NCBI RefSeq assembly: GCF_016463295.1
Contig: NZ_JAEMRO010000002.1
Coordinates: forward strand, 62,001 to 126,000
DNA from: Brevundimonas sp.
GTDB lineage: Bacteria; Pseudomonadota; Alphaproteobacteria; Caulobacterales; Caulobacteraceae
Direction of reading: 5' to 3'
DNA: 64,000 nucleotides
Each line of letters opens with the position of its first letter. Within the stretch, counting starts at the first letter, position 1. The translations under genes were made by a program, and so were the position numbers. The notes under the pieces were generated by a model. That model worked only from the letters and a program-made list of their open reading frames with translations. It was not told where the DNA came from and searched no databases. This document shows, in pieces, positions 53,312-62,112 of the stretch.

Positions 53312-54043
53312 ATGTGCAATCTCTACAAGATCCGATCAGGGCCGCAGGCCATTCTGGACATCGCCAGAGCGATGAACTCCAGCGTGGGCAACCTCGCACC
53401 CGGCGACGTCTATCCCGACTATCCCGCTCCGATCATCCGCCACGGCCTCAACGGCGAGCGGGAACTGGCGCTCTCGCGCTGGGGCATGCCATCGTCGAAG
53501 AAGTCGCTTTTCGACGCGGCGACTAAGCGAGCCGACAAGCTGAGGGCCAAGGGAAAGGAGGTCGATTTCCCCCGACTGCTGGAAATGGAGCCTGACATCG
53601 GCACCACCAATGTGCGTAACACCAGCTCGTCTCACTGGAAGCCGTGGCTGGAACCGGCCAACCGGTGCCTGGTCCCGTTCACCGCCTTCAGCGAGCCAGG
53701 ACGGGACACCGAAGGCCGATACCGCCCGATCTGGTTCCGCTTGGCCGCCAGCGATCCCGACACACTGGCCTTCTTCGCTGGCATTCACGCCCGCGCATGG
53801 ACCTCGGTACGTAAGATCAAGACGGGGATGGAGACGCTCGACCTGTTCGCCTTTCTGACGACCGACCCCAGCGAACCGGTGAAGTTTGTCCATCCCAAAG
53901 CGATGCCGGTGATCCTCACGACAGTTGAAGAGTACGACATGTGGATGCGTGCGCCCTGGAGCGAAGCGAGCGCGTTGCAGCGAGCTTTACCTAATAATGC
54001 GCTCATTGAGTTTGACGCGCCGCGGCAAACGCCCAATCAATGA
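53312..54043 (+). CDS. SRAP domain protein (YedK/HMCES-like)
   Basis: A 243-residue protein beginning MCNLYK, with the catalytic Cys2 exposed after Met removal. The motifs DYPAPIIRHGLNGERELALS, RWGMPS, NVRNTSSSHWKPWLEPANRC and LVPFTAFSEPG match SRAP/DUF159 proteins. These form covalent links with abasic sites in single-stranded DNA. The presence next to umuDC supports a DNA-damage function. The frame is open upstream but MCN must be the true start. Confidence 0.92.
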   Translation: MCNLYKIRSGPQAILDIARAMNSSVGNLAPGDVYPDYPAPIIRHGLNGERELALSRWGMPSSKKSLFDAATKRADKLRAKGKEVDFPRLLEMEPDIGTTNVRNTSSSHWKPWLEPANRCLVPFTAFSEPGRDTEGRYRPIWFRLAASDPDTLAFFAGIHARAWTSVRKIKTGMETLDLFAFLTTDPSEPVKFVHPKAMPVILTTVEEYDMWMRAPWSEASALQRALPNNALIEFDAPRQTPNQ

Positions 54044-54225
54044 GACCTCCGATCGATGAACGACGGGCTCTTCTAGATATGCGAGCGCACGCCGTTCGCC
54101 ATTATGAAGCTGCTGCCAACGCGCGTTGGTTCGCAACGATGATCTACCACCGCTTTATGGGCTTTTGGCATGACGAGATTGCGAACCGTCTTACTCGTCG
54201 CAACCCCGACCACCGCCAGCGTTAG
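54040..54225 (+). CDS. Small hypothetical protein coupled to SRAP gene
   Basis: A 61-residue protein starting with an ATG that overlaps the SRAP stop (ATGA 54040-54043). It has no recognised motif (ALLDMRAHAVRHYEAAANAR, WFATMIYHRFMGFWHDEIA). Coupling suggests a real gene; sequence alone is weak support. Confidence 0.45.
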   Translation: MRPPIDERRALLDMRAHAVRHYEAAANARWFATMIYHRFMGFWHDEIANRLTRRNPDHRQR

Positions 54226-54252
54226 AAGAGCGCATCGAGCGTTATCACCTCA

Positions 54253-54480
54253 TCATGGTGCGTTCTGACGATCCTTGAGCTGATCGATACGCCGAGACGC
54301 TTCAGCTTTGGTTAGGTTGTCTTCGAATGCCTCTGGTGCCTCTACTTCTTCAGATAGCGTCTTGAGATAAGACGCCTGTGCGCCTGTCATGGCATCATCG
54401 CCAGAGACCCAATCCGACGGGTCTTTTTCGGTGTTGCCGCCAGGGTGTGGGTCAAGTTTGGGGTTGGTGGTGTCGGTCAT
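54253..54480 (-). CDS. DUF3072 domain protein
   Basis: A 75-residue protein. DPSDWVSGDDAMTGAQASYL and KTLSEEVEAPEAF..NLTKAEASRRIDQL are the DUF3072 signature. Function unknown; these small acidic proteins are common in stress-resistant bacteria. The 30-bp inverted repeat is 104 bases upstream, and GTTC-N7-GTTC lies at 54494-54508 just before the start. Confidence 0.85.
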   Translation of the reverse strand: MTDTTNPKLDPHPGGNTEKDPSDWVSGDDAMTGAQASYLKTLSEEVEAPEAFEDNLTKAEASRRIDQLKDRQNAP

Positions 54481-54493
54481 AATGATCTCCTGT

Positions 54494-54508
54494 GTTCACC
54501 TAATGTTC
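54494..54508. promoter_or_regulatory. GTTC-N7-GTTC, weak SOS-box candidate
   Basis: GTTC at 54494-54497 and at 54505-54508 with a 7-base spacer matches the Caulobacter-type LexA site. It lies 14 bases before the DUF3072 start codon. About two chance matches are expected in 64 kb, so this is only a candidate. Confidence 0.3.
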
Positions 54509-54584
54509 TCTCGATCAATATGTTCCGCTGCTGGCTTGACGCGCGAGTGCCTCAAAGCCACCCCTTGACCAGTCGACACAGCGT

Positions 54585-54614
54585 CTCAGTGTAAATGAAG
54601 ACAAACGCACTCAG
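54585..54614 (-). promoter_or_regulatory. 30-bp inverted repeat motif, copy 2
   Basis: Plus-strand arms CTCAGTG (54585-54591) and CACTCAG (54608-54614) with a 16-base spacer that contains GACAAACG. It faces the DUF3072 gene, whose start is 104 bases away. The spacer resembles those of copies 3 and 4 (ACAAA at the same position). Confidence 0.6.
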
Positions 54615-54677
54615 TGCAATGATGGTCGGCATGTAATGTCGGCAAGCGGGGGGGCGACAGATGAGCTGTTGGTGAGC

Positions 54678-56009
54678 CTAGTTGGAGGCTGATGAACGAG
54701 GCTGGCTCCAGACGTCCAGGTCCGTTTCGCGACCGATCAAAGCCAGCCCGCTAGCAATAGATTCAAACTCGCCCCCGGTTTCGATGCGCTCTGCGCCGAA
54801 GCGGCGATGAAAGATGTTTCGAACGGCCGGCACAAACGATGTGCCGCCGGTCAGAAAGACCCTATCGATCTGCTCAGCAAACAACCCCGATCGTTCAATC
54901 GCTTCATCGACCGCGACTTCGATCGCAGCCAGTTCGGGCGCGATCCAGTGTTCGAACTCCGACCGCTTCACGGGGGTCTCGATCAGAACCGAGCCAGCCT
55001 TGAACCTGAAGGTCGCCTCGTCCTCGCGCGAAAGCGCCATCTTGAGCGCTGACACCGATTGATAAAGCGCGTAGCCGTGGTTGTCGTCGAGGATCTCGAT
55101 CAGGCGATCGAGCTTTTCAGGTTCGGTAGCGCTGCGTGCCAAGGCGCGGATATCGCGCATGTCCTTTGAGGCGCGTAGCAGCGCCAGCTGGTCCCATCGC
55201 GCGAACGCAGCATAGTAGCGTTGGGGGATCGGCAGCGTCTTTCCAAGCGCGTGGTACTGCCCGCCCTTGCCGAGTTCTGGCGAAACCAGATGGTCGATGA
55301 TGCGATAGTCGAACGCGTCGCCGGCAACGCCGACCCCCGACTGGGCGAGCGCTTTCGAACGCAGACCCTCGTCGGACTGTTCGAAGCGGATGATCGAAAA
55401 GTCGCTGGTTCCGCCGCCGAAGTCTGCGACCAGCACATTGGCGTCGGTCTTGAGCGTTCGGGCAAAGAAGAAAGCGGCCCCTACCGGTTCATACGCATAC
55501 CGGATGTCCGTAAAGCCAAGACGCGCGAAAGCGGCTTCGTAGCGTTTCAGCGCCAGTTGTTCGTCGGGTGCGCCACCCGCGAAAGTGACCGGCCGACCGA
55601 CGATCACGCGCGCGGGCAGATTTGACATGGCCTCTCCGCCATGAAGGCGCAGCCTCAGCAGAAACGCCGCAAGCAGGTCCTCGAATGCATAGCGCCGATT
55701 GTCGATCACGGTCTCGGTAAAGGCTGCGCTCGCTGCGAAGGTCTTGAACGACTGAATGAACCGGGTTTCCAGCGCTTCTTCGACATAGGCATCAATGGCC
55801 CACGGACCAGCTTCCACAAGCCGCCGAGCTGGTTCAGCGCCACGTGCCGGTTCGACCTGAAAACTCAGCGTCGAGCGAAACGCAGTCACCTCACCGGTCG
55901 GCGCATCGAAGCGAATGACCATAGTCTGCCCGTCCGTATCGGTTACGGCGACGACAGTGTTGGTCGTTCCAAAGTCGATCCCTACCGTCTGCGGGGTTTG
56001 ACGGGTCAT
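54678..56009 (-). CDS. yegD: Hsp70-family protein (YegD-like)
   Basis: A 443-residue actin-like ATPase. Phosphate-1 GIDFGTTNTVVAV, phosphate-2 VADFGGGTSDFSIIRF and adenosine motif VFLTGGTSFVPAVRNIF are clear. There is no C-terminal substrate-binding domain of DnaK, so it is the short YegD type. Role in protein quality control is inferred from family. It is transcribed toward the 30-bp repeat copy 2. Confidence 0.88.
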   Translation of the reverse strand: MTRQTPQTVGIDFGTTNTVVAVTDTDGQTMVIRFDAPTGEVTAFRSTLSFQVEPARGAEPARRLVEAGPWAIDAYVEEALETRFIQSFKTFAASAAFTETVIDNRRYAFEDLLAAFLLRLRLHGGEAMSNLPARVIVGRPVTFAGGAPDEQLALKRYEAAFARLGFTDIRYAYEPVGAAFFFARTLKTDANVLVADFGGGTSDFSIIRFEQSDEGLRSKALAQSGVGVAGDAFDYRIIDHLVSPELGKGGQYHALGKTLPIPQRYYAAFARWDQLALLRASKDMRDIRALARSATEPEKLDRLIEILDDNHGYALYQSVSALKMALSREDEATFRFKAGSVLIETPVKRSEFEHWIAPELAAIEVAVDEAIERSGLFAEQIDRVFLTGGTSFVPAVRNIFHRRFGAERIETGGEFESIASGLALIGRETDLDVWSQPRSSASN

Positions 56010-56173
56010 GCTGCTCTCTTTGATCGGTGGGCGGCGTAGCTAGCGCAATCGAGCTTAGAAAGCTGCATGGGTTGTCGATGAGTATGTCGACCTTGAAGAT
56101 AGCTGTGACGAAATTCGCCGACGGCAGGCTGCGGGCGCTCGACGCTATCGGCCGCGCTCTCTAGAGCTTCGGC

Positions 56174-57025
56174 ATGACCCGCCAATGGACCGTTGATGCC
56201 TTCGCCGAACGCGTTTTCCTGGGCAACCCGGCTTGCGTCGTCGAGCCTCTCGCGGCGTGGCCGGCTGATGCCGCGCTCCAGGCCATTGCGCGCGAGAACA
56301 ATCAGTCCGAGACCGCATTTCTGCGCCTGACCGGCAAGCGATCGCAGTATGATCTCCGCTGGTTTACACCCTCGATGGAGGTGGATCTGTGCGGGCACGC
56401 GACGCTTGCAGCGGCCCATGTGCTGCTGCACGAGCTGGCCTTGGATAGAGCGCAGGTGACGTTTTCTACCCGATCCGGCGCGCTGACGGTTCAGCGTCAC
56501 GAGGGCGGCTACGAGATGGATCTCCCGGCCGATACGCCGCGACGCCTGCAGACTCACCCAGGTCTGGCCGAGGCGCTGGGAATCGAGCCGGTCGAGGTCT
56601 GGGCCGGGCGGTATCTCGTCGCGATCCTGGATAGTGAAGTGGCAGTCAGGCGACTGGCCCCGGATATTGATTCCGTCTCCAGGCTGACGGGCCATGCGGA
56701 AGAGGCGGGGCAAGTGGTCGTTTGTGCCTTGTCTGACACGCCGGGTGTTGATGTGATCGACCGCTTCTTCGCACCGGGATGCGGCATTGATGAGGATCCC
56801 GCTACCGGTTCCGCTCACTGCATTCTGGCACCTCTGTTTGCCGAGCGACTGGGCCGGACCCGGCTGTCATTTTACCAGGCCTATCCGGAACGGGGAGGCA
56901 GGATTGAGACTGAAGTTGCGGGCTCCAGAGTTCTCATTCGCGGCAGAGCCGTGACGGTGATTGAAAGTCGCTGGCGCAGCCCCCTTCTCGAGGTAGGTCC
57001 GTCAGGTGGCACGACGTCACGCTGA
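56174..57025 (+). CDS. PhzF-family isomerase
   Basis: A 283-residue protein. The motifs [20 protein letters not shown], the catalytic Glu in [28 protein letters not shown] and [20 protein letters not shown] match PhzF. Family members are isomerases or epimerases; no phenazine genes are near. It is a single gene with an independent start at ATG 56174. Confidence 0.9.
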   Translation: MTRQWTVDAFAERVFLGNPACVVEPLAAWPADAALQAIARENNQSETAFLRLTGKRSQYDLRWFTPSMEVDLCGHATLAAAHVLLHELALDRAQVTFSTRSGALTVQRHEGGYEMDLPADTPRRLQTHPGLAEALGIEPVEVWAGRYLVAILDSEVAVRRLAPDIDSVSRLTGHAEEAGQVVVCALSDTPGVDVIDRFFAPGCGIDEDPATGSAHCILAPLFAERLGRTRLSFYQAYPERGGRIETEVAGSRVLIRGRAVTVIESRWRSPLLEVGPSGGTTSR

Positions 57026-57164
57026 ACCAAGGCGAAGGTCGAGGATGTGAGGATCAGCAGAAGCCTAATCCGGCGTGTCAGTTGTTGAACGTCTCTGACA
57101 TGCACACGTCATCACGCTACCATCACCGCGATCATCATCCCGGCGACAAAGAGGAACAGACCAG

Positions 57165-58292
57165 ATGGCACTGACAGGACGCGCCCTGCGATCGACAGTT
57201 CAGGAGGACGGCACTCTGAAGCTCTCGTTGGAGCCGCTGGTCATTGGCAATCCGGCGGCTGACGAGATCGTGGTCAGGGTGGAGGCTGCCCCGATCAATC
57301 CCAGCGATCTGGGGGTGTTGCTCGGACCGGCCGATGTCAGCTCGATGCGTGTGGCGGGTGAGTTCGACCGACCGGAGCTAGTGTTCGACATTCCAGAGGC
57401 GCGTCGTGCCGGGCTCGCGGTTCGCGTCGGAAAATCGCTGGCTGTAGGCAACGAGGGTGCGGGGACCGTTGTGGCGGCAGGCTCGGAGAGTGAGGACTGG
57501 ATCGGTCGTCGAGTAGGCCTGATCGGTGGCGGCATGTACGCCGACCTGCGCAAGATCAAAACCCGTGACGCCCTGGCGCTTCCAGATGGTGTCACGTCGG
57601 CCCAAGGCGCGGCTCTGACAGTCAATCCGATGACGGCGCTGGGGTTCGTGGAGACTGCACGAGCAGAGGGCCACTCGGCGATCGTTCACACCGCAGCGGC
57701 ATCAAGCCTCGGTCAGATGCTGCAGCGCATCTGCGCGAGCGACGGCATGGGGCTGGTCAATGTCGTGCGGTCGGAGGAACAGGTTGCGCTGATGCGGGAT
57801 ATTGGCGCGACCCACGTGCTGAACAGCCGCGATGACGATTTCCGTCACCGGCTGGTCGATGCGATCACCGAGACCGGCGCGACCGTGGCCTTCGATGCGA
57901 TCGGGGGCGGATCGCTTGGCAGCGATATCATGCGAGCCATGGAACGGTCCGCCGCCCAGCGCATGACCGACTACAGCCCCTACGGCTCCACCACCTTCAA
58001 GCAACTCTATATCTACGGAGCGCTCGATCTCTCTCCCACGACCCTGGACCGTCTGTCGTTCGGTTTCCAGTGGAGTGTGTCGGGCTGGCTTTTGACACCC
58101 TTCCTTCAGAAAGCCGGTCCAGAGACGGTGGCCCGACTCAGAAAACGTGTATTCGACGAGCTGACCACCACCTTTGCCACGCACTACACGCGCATGATCG
58201 GCTTGGCTGAAGCGCTCGATCCGGCAGTCTTGAAGGCGTACGAGCGCAAGGCGACCGGCGAAAAGTTCTTGATCGATCCAACCCTCGGCTAA
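57165..58292 (+). CDS. Zinc-type alcohol dehydrogenase/quinone oxidoreductase-like protein
   Basis: A 375-residue MDR-superfamily enzyme. VEAAPINPSDLGVLLGPADV, GNEGAGTVVAAGSESEDWIG, and the NADP-binding region AIVHTAAASSLGQMLQRICA with DIGATHVLNSRD match the quinone reductase-like MDRs. No full zinc-ligand set is visible. Substrate unknown. ATG 57165 is the start. Confidence 0.82.
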   Translation: MALTGRALRSTVQEDGTLKLSLEPLVIGNPAADEIVVRVEAAPINPSDLGVLLGPADVSSMRVAGEFDRPELVFDIPEARRAGLAVRVGKSLAVGNEGAGTVVAAGSESEDWIGRRVGLIGGGMYADLRKIKTRDALALPDGVTSAQGAALTVNPMTALGFVETARAEGHSAIVHTAAASSLGQMLQRICASDGMGLVNVVRSEEQVALMRDIGATHVLNSRDDDFRHRLVDAITETGATVAFDAIGGGSLGSDIMRAMERSAAQRMTDYSPYGSTTFKQLYIYGALDLSPTTLDRLSFGFQWSVSGWLLTPFLQKAGPETVARLRKRVFDELTTTFATHYTRMIGLAEALDPAVLKAYERKATGEKFLIDPTLG

Positions 58293-58404
58293 GGCCGGCG
58301 CGAGGCCGATTGCAGGGCGGCGAGCGCCCTAACCGGCCGTGCCCTTTTCGGGAATGGCGGTCAGGCGAGACAAGAGTCCAGCATCTGTTGTTGAGCTGAA
58401 AGCT

Positions 58405-58433
58405 AATGTCTATTTTCGACCCAAAACGGACCT
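58405..58433. repeat. Dispersed TGTCCGC/GCGGACA repeat, copy 1 (degenerate)
   Basis: AATGTCTATTTTCGACCC followed by AAAACGGACCT matches the centre of copies 2-4 but has damaged arms. It is about 20 bases before the end of the TIMP-like lipoprotein-linked gene on the opposite strand. Confidence 0.5.
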
Positions 58434-58452
58434 CTGCCGAAGCAATATTCAT

Positions 58453-59148
58453 CTAGACAGATCCGTCGTCGTCCGAAGCCTTATCTCCATCCGACTCGAG
58501 GATGTTAGCTCGCCGCCTGGGCCACATCGCGATCAACCCAATCAAAATGACGCTGACCGCTAGAAAACCATAAGCGACCAGTGTGGGCCATGGGACTGCA
58601 CGATATCCGAGACTCTCGGCGAACGTCTTTGGCGGCAGCTCAAGCGGTTCCGACTGTAATCCAAACAATGCGCGGATCGCGTTCGCTTTCTCGCTTCCGC
58701 GGCGAAAGACCAAGGCTCCAGAACAGATGCCGCTGACGACGGAATAGGCGCTGGCGTCCGGCAATCGCGATGCTTCATTAATCCGCAACGCCATCAGATA
58801 GGCCCCACGCATTTCCTCAGGCGGGCCGTTGTTTAAGCCGTTGTGCCAGTCGGCGGTGACCGTCGTCGGCACGGACCCGGCAAGCGTTTCTGCGACCCGC
58901 AAAGTTACCAGCGCGGGTGCGTCGCGCCCTTCATTGCCGTCTTTTCCCAGCAAGCGCTGCCAAACGCGAGCAGGGAAGGGGCGCTCAACACGCTGCACCG
59001 ATTTGAAGTCAACGACATACCCGATCACCACGGCATCCGACTCGAGCGTCTCTTCTATGGGAGTGTCGATATGCATTGGGCAGGCGCAGGCGGGCTGAGC
59101 TGCAACCATGAGCGCTGCCGTCGTGACTGCTACGGCCAAATACTTCAT
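58453..59148 (-). CDS. Exported single-pass protein, NTR-like N-terminal domain
   Basis: A 231-residue protein with signal peptide (LAVAVTTAALMVAAQPACA). An N-terminal region (SDAVVIGYVVDFKSVQ, LVTLRVAETLAG) resembles the small secreted netrin/TIMP-like domains. A C-terminal membrane helix (WPTLVAYGFLAVSVILIGLI) precedes an acidic tail. Likely anchored in the inner membrane with a periplasmic domain. No family could be named firmly. Its ATG overlaps the stop of the tiny lipoprotein gene upstream. Confidence 0.6.
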   Translation of the reverse strand: MKYLAVAVTTAALMVAAQPACACPMHIDTPIEETLESDAVVIGYVVDFKSVQRVERPFPARVWQRLLGKDGNEGRDAPALVTLRVAETLAGSVPTTVTADWHNGLNNGPPEEMRGAYLMALRINEASRLPDASAYSVVSGICSGALVFRRGSEKANAIRALFGLQSEPLELPPKTFAESLGYRAVPWPTLVAYGFLAVSVILIGLIAMWPRRRANILESDGDKASDDDGSV

Positions 59149-59252
59149 TGGGCTGCCTCGAGGATGCTGGGTGGTCGCGGAACTGGCGGCTCAGCCTCGC
59201 ATGACGCGAGCCCGAAAACAGCAAAGGCGATGAGAGGCACGGTCCAACGCAT
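59145..59252 (-). CDS. Tiny lipoprotein (35 aa)
   Basis: A 35-codon frame: signal VPLIAFAVFGLASC with lipobox Cys18, then a Pro/Glu-rich tail (EAEPPVPRPPSILEAAQ). ATG 59252 has AAGGAAAG upstream. The TGA overlaps the ATG of the next gene (ATGA 59145-59148), so the two are translated together. Short entericidin-like lipoproteins are often missed by gene finders. Confidence 0.55.
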   Translation of the reverse strand: MRWTVPLIAFAVFGLASCEAEPPVPRPPSILEAAQ

Positions 59253-59356
59253 ATCGCTTTCCTTGCTGGGAGCCGCTACTCCCTACATCGGCTGCCGTTA
59301 ACGCCAGCTACCCCCTAACCGAAAGGTCCTGGGTGTCCGGTCCTGTGCTGGAAGCT

Positions 59357-59385
59357 GGTGTCTAAAAACGACCCATTGCGGACTA
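59357..59385. repeat. Dispersed TGTCCGC/GCGGACA repeat, copy 2
   Basis: GTGTCTAAAAACGACCCATT followed by GCGGAC shares the ACGACCCATTGCGGAC core with copy 3. It lies between the tiny lipoprotein and the 145-residue lipoprotein. Confidence 0.5.
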
Positions 59386-59420
59386 TCCGGTTCGCTACAA
59401 AAGTGCTTCACCACTGACGT

Positions 59421-59858
59421 ATGAACCAGACGATGATCCTGATTGCGTGCTCGATTGTGGCGTTGAGCGGTTGCCAAGCGATAGACCCGCAGCCCTCTGC
59501 GCAAGTCGTAACGGTAATCGAAGTGAAGCGCGATCTTGACCGATTGGAAGATGGGCAAGCCATAGTCATTGAGACTGTGCTGGAGAGAGCTCTCGCCTAT
59601 CCGGACGCTGAGGTCTCGAACGTTGTCGTCAGCCCGAATGGTCGTTTCGTGTGCGGTTTGATCCGGGATGGCAAACGACAACCCTATGCCTTTCAGGGCT
59701 TCTTCCATGATGGCTCATGGGGAGTCGTAGGCCCTCGTTTGGTGCGAGACGGCAGTTGGGATGAGCCGGAGAACCTGAGGAGGTCTGCCAGGCATGCAGC
59801 GGAGTGCAGCGGTGTCGGCGCCGCTTTGGCGGTCCCGGTCGCCGCATCAGAGAACTGA
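59421..59858 (+). CDS. Hypothetical lipoprotein
   Basis: A 145-residue protein with lipoprotein signal (MILIACSIVALSGC). The mature part (VTVIEVKRDLDRLEDGQAIV, VVVSPNGRFVCGLIRDGKRQ) is short and soluble; no family is recognised. It is flanked by repeat copies 2 and 3. Confidence 0.6.
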   Translation: MNQTMILIACSIVALSGCQAIDPQPSAQVVTVIEVKRDLDRLEDGQAIVIETVLERALAYPDAEVSNVVVSPNGRFVCGLIRDGKRQPYAFQGFFHDGSWGVVGPRLVRDGSWDEPENLRRSARHAAECSGVGAALAVPVAASEN

Positions 59859-59880
59859 CGTCTGTTTCACCCACAAGCGA

Positions 59881-59909
59881 CCGTCCGCTTTCGACCCATT
59901 GCGGACATT
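59881..59909. repeat. Dispersed TGTCCGC/GCGGACA repeat, copy 3
   Basis: CCGTCCGCTTTCGACCCATT followed by GCGGACATT is the most complete copy, with GTCCGC and GCGGAC arms in inverted orientation. It separates the two lipoprotein genes. Confidence 0.6.
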
Positions 59910-59952
59910 TGGCGTGCATGACGGATATGGGAGTGGCTGCTATCGTCGCGTC

Positions 59953-60474
59953 ATGCGCTTGCCGACATTCACAACTGCTTTGGTCGTTCTTGCGTCCGGC
60001 TGCACGGCCAAGGCCCAAGATGCGTCTATACGCTTCGACCGGCTAGTTTCGATCACGGTTGCCGAAGACCGTCCCCATACGCTCGCCCATGAGATCGTCA
60101 TCAGGGCGGGAGAGCCGGTCGCGGCTCGCACAGAAGCGCAACTAGAGGGTCGGCTCTGGACAGCCACGCGCGTCTCAGAGAGGGGCGTCGAGGAAGTCAG
60201 GTCTGATGCCTGCCCCGCGCTTGAGCGTCTCGCCCTGTCCTTCTCTTACCTGCCCGACATACCCGTGAGCCCTTTGTCGTCCCGCATCCATGACGACGCT
60301 GAACCAATGCCGCCGACACGCAAGGACGGTTTCTCGACCCGCTTGAGGTTCGCGACGCGGACGGATGACGGTTCTTACGGCACGGTCGAGGTCGCAGGGG
60401 GCAACGCCTATGCGCGATGGGGGCACGACGCCGTTTCAACCCTACTTGGCTGCTGGGGGCCGTTGACACCCTGA
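59953..60474 (+). CDS. Hypothetical lipoprotein
   Basis: A 173-residue protein with a lipoprotein-type signal (TFTTALVVLASGC). The body (IRFDRLVSITVAEDRPHTLA, LERLALSFSYLPDIPVSPLS, FATRTDDGSYGTVEVAGGN) has no recognised family. It ends 17 bases before repeat copy 4. Confidence 0.6.
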   Translation: MRLPTFTTALVVLASGCTAKAQDASIRFDRLVSITVAEDRPHTLAHEIVIRAGEPVAARTEAQLEGRLWTATRVSERGVEEVRSDACPALERLALSFSYLPDIPVSPLSSRIHDDAEPMPPTRKDGFSTRLRFATRTDDGSYGTVEVAGGNAYARWGHDAVSTLLGCWGPLTP

Positions 60475-60490
60475 CGCACCTTGGCTGTCG

Positions 60491-60520
60491 GACGTCCGCT
60501 TTCCAACCATAGAGGACACT
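60491..60520. repeat. Dispersed TGTCCGC/GCGGACA repeat, copy 4
   Basis: GACGTCCGCTTTCCAACC followed by ATAGAGGACACT retains the left arm but has a changed right half. It is downstream of the second lipoprotein gene. Confidence 0.45.
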
Positions 60521-60541
60521 GGATAGGTCCGCTTTAGGCGG

Positions 60542-60571
60542 CTCAGTGTAGATCAAGACAAAGACACTCAG
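60542..60571 (-). promoter_or_regulatory. 30-bp inverted repeat motif, copy 3
   Basis: Plus-strand arms CTCAGTG (60542-60548) and CACTCAG (60565-60571) with a 16-base spacer containing AAGACAAAGA. No gene starts at the usual distance to its left, and both neighbours converge here, so this copy is an orphan or serves a small transcript. Confidence 0.5.
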
Positions 60572-60715
60572 TCACGATCGCCGCTTAAATTTGGCCGTCA
60601 CTTGTAGCAGAAGGTCAAGCAGCGGATTGTGGTTTGGCAATGGTTTGTTGGCGATCGGCTGGGTTAACTCGCAACACAGAATTGGGCTTGTCTGAAATCA
60701 AATGACCAGCTCAGG

Positions 60716-62104
60716 TCAAAGCTTGTGCTGGTTAGCGAGATCGCGAAGAGCAGTCCGGAAGCTCTCTTCCATCGTTGGATGGTAAAAGGGCAGCTCGAGC
60801 ACATCATTCGCCGTCATTTTCAACTGGACCGCCCACGCCAATAGATGAGCGAGATGCTCCACGTCCGGCCCAAACAGTTCACCGCCGATCAGCGCACCGC
60901 TCTTCGCATCAGCATAGACCCTCAACATTCCGGATGGCCTCGCATCAACCCTCGCTCTTCCGACATCATCACTGCATCCAATGTTCCAGCCCTTCGCTGC
61001 CTCTTCGTCCCAACCGGGTCCAACGCTGGCGATATCGGGGTCTGAATAGACCACGGCCATAGACGGCATTGGGTCACGTTTCTCTAGCCTTGGCGCGCGA
61101 GCAGCATTGCGACCTGCCAGCTCACCCTGAAGCGATGCCTCGTGCAGCACCGGACGGTCGTCGTTGGCGTCGCCGGCGATGAAGACATTGGATCGCCCGC
61201 AACGGAGCGTGGCTGGATCAAAAAGTGGCACGCCTTTTTCATCGCACTTCAAGCCCGCGACGTTCAGATCCAGCCCGTCCAGCGCCGGCTTGCGGCCTGC
61301 CGCGACGAGCACGTATTCGAAGGTTCTGCGTCGCGACTTACCACCAGCGTCTTTCCAGCTGACCAGCACATCGCCGTTTGCGTTGCGCTTCGCGACGACC
61401 TCTACGCCCAGTTCGATGATCAGCTCGCGCTTCATTTGATCAGATACAGCTTTTGCAACGACCGGATCTCTGACCGCGCCGATCGTGTCGCCATCGTCAA
61501 ACACTGTGAGTTTCACGCCAAGCCGAGCGAAAGCGAGAGCCATTTCAAGACCGAGCGGACCGGCTCCGATCACAGCCAGTGAGCGGGGCAGGGTCTTCAG
61601 ATCGAAGATGGTCTCGTGAGTGACCACCCGTTCTTGGCAAGCCTCGGCCAAATCATTGGGGACGACCGGGCGTGCACCTGTGGCAATCACGATGGATCGG
61701 GCTTCGACAAGCGTGTGCTCGTCGATCGTCAGGGCGTCCGGAGCAGAAAACCGCGCCCAGCCTCGCTGTTTGTCTGAGTTTGGGATGTCAGCGACTTGTG
61801 CAAGGACACCTTTGACGAAGTGATCGCGCTCGCGTTGCACACGAGCCATGACGGCCTTGCCATCGATCTCGAGTTTGTTGACGCGCACGCCGAATGTGTC
61901 TGCAGCTTTGACATCACGCGCTGAGCGCGCAGCTGCCAGCAGAAGCTTCGATGGCATACATCCGTAGCGGGCGCAGGTCGTTCCGCCAGGACTGGCTTCA
62001 ATCAATAATACCTTCGCGCCGGAAGCCTTTGCTGCGCGGTAAGCTGCCAGACCTGCTGTACCTGCCCCAATGATCGCGACGTCGCAGGTCCTGTGCTTAA
62101 GCAT
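60716..62104 (-). CDS. Dihydrolipoamide dehydrogenase-like flavoprotein
   Basis: A 462-residue pyridine nucleotide-disulfide oxidoreductase. The FAD motif AIIGAGTAGLAAYRAAKAS, redox-active pair TTCARYGCMPSK (C-x4-C), NAD-motif AVIGAGPLGLEMALAFARLG, FAD-motif VFIAGDANDDRPVLHEA and C-terminal active-site FYHPTMEESF are present. It lacks E2/E1 neighbours, so its substrate may be other than lipoamide. The stop is 144 bases from repeat copy 3. Confidence 0.9.
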   Translation of the reverse strand: MLKHRTCDVAIIGAGTAGLAAYRAAKASGAKVLLIEASPGGTTCARYGCMPSKLLLAAARSARDVKAADTFGVRVNKLEIDGKAVMARVQRERDHFVKGVLAQVADIPNSDKQRGWARFSAPDALTIDEHTLVEARSIVIATGARPVVPNDLAEACQERVVTHETIFDLKTLPRSLAVIGAGPLGLEMALAFARLGVKLTVFDDGDTIGAVRDPVVAKAVSDQMKRELIIELGVEVVAKRNANGDVLVSWKDAGGKSRRRTFEYVLVAAGRKPALDGLDLNVAGLKCDEKGVPLFDPATLRCGRSNVFIAGDANDDRPVLHEASLQGELAGRNAARAPRLEKRDPMPSMAVVYSDPDIASVGPGWDEEAAKGWNIGCSDDVGRARVDARPSGMLRVYADAKSGALIGGELFGPDVEHLAHLLAWAVQLKMTANDVLELPFYHPTMEESFRTALRDLANQHKL

Positions 62105-62112
62105 TCGGTGTC

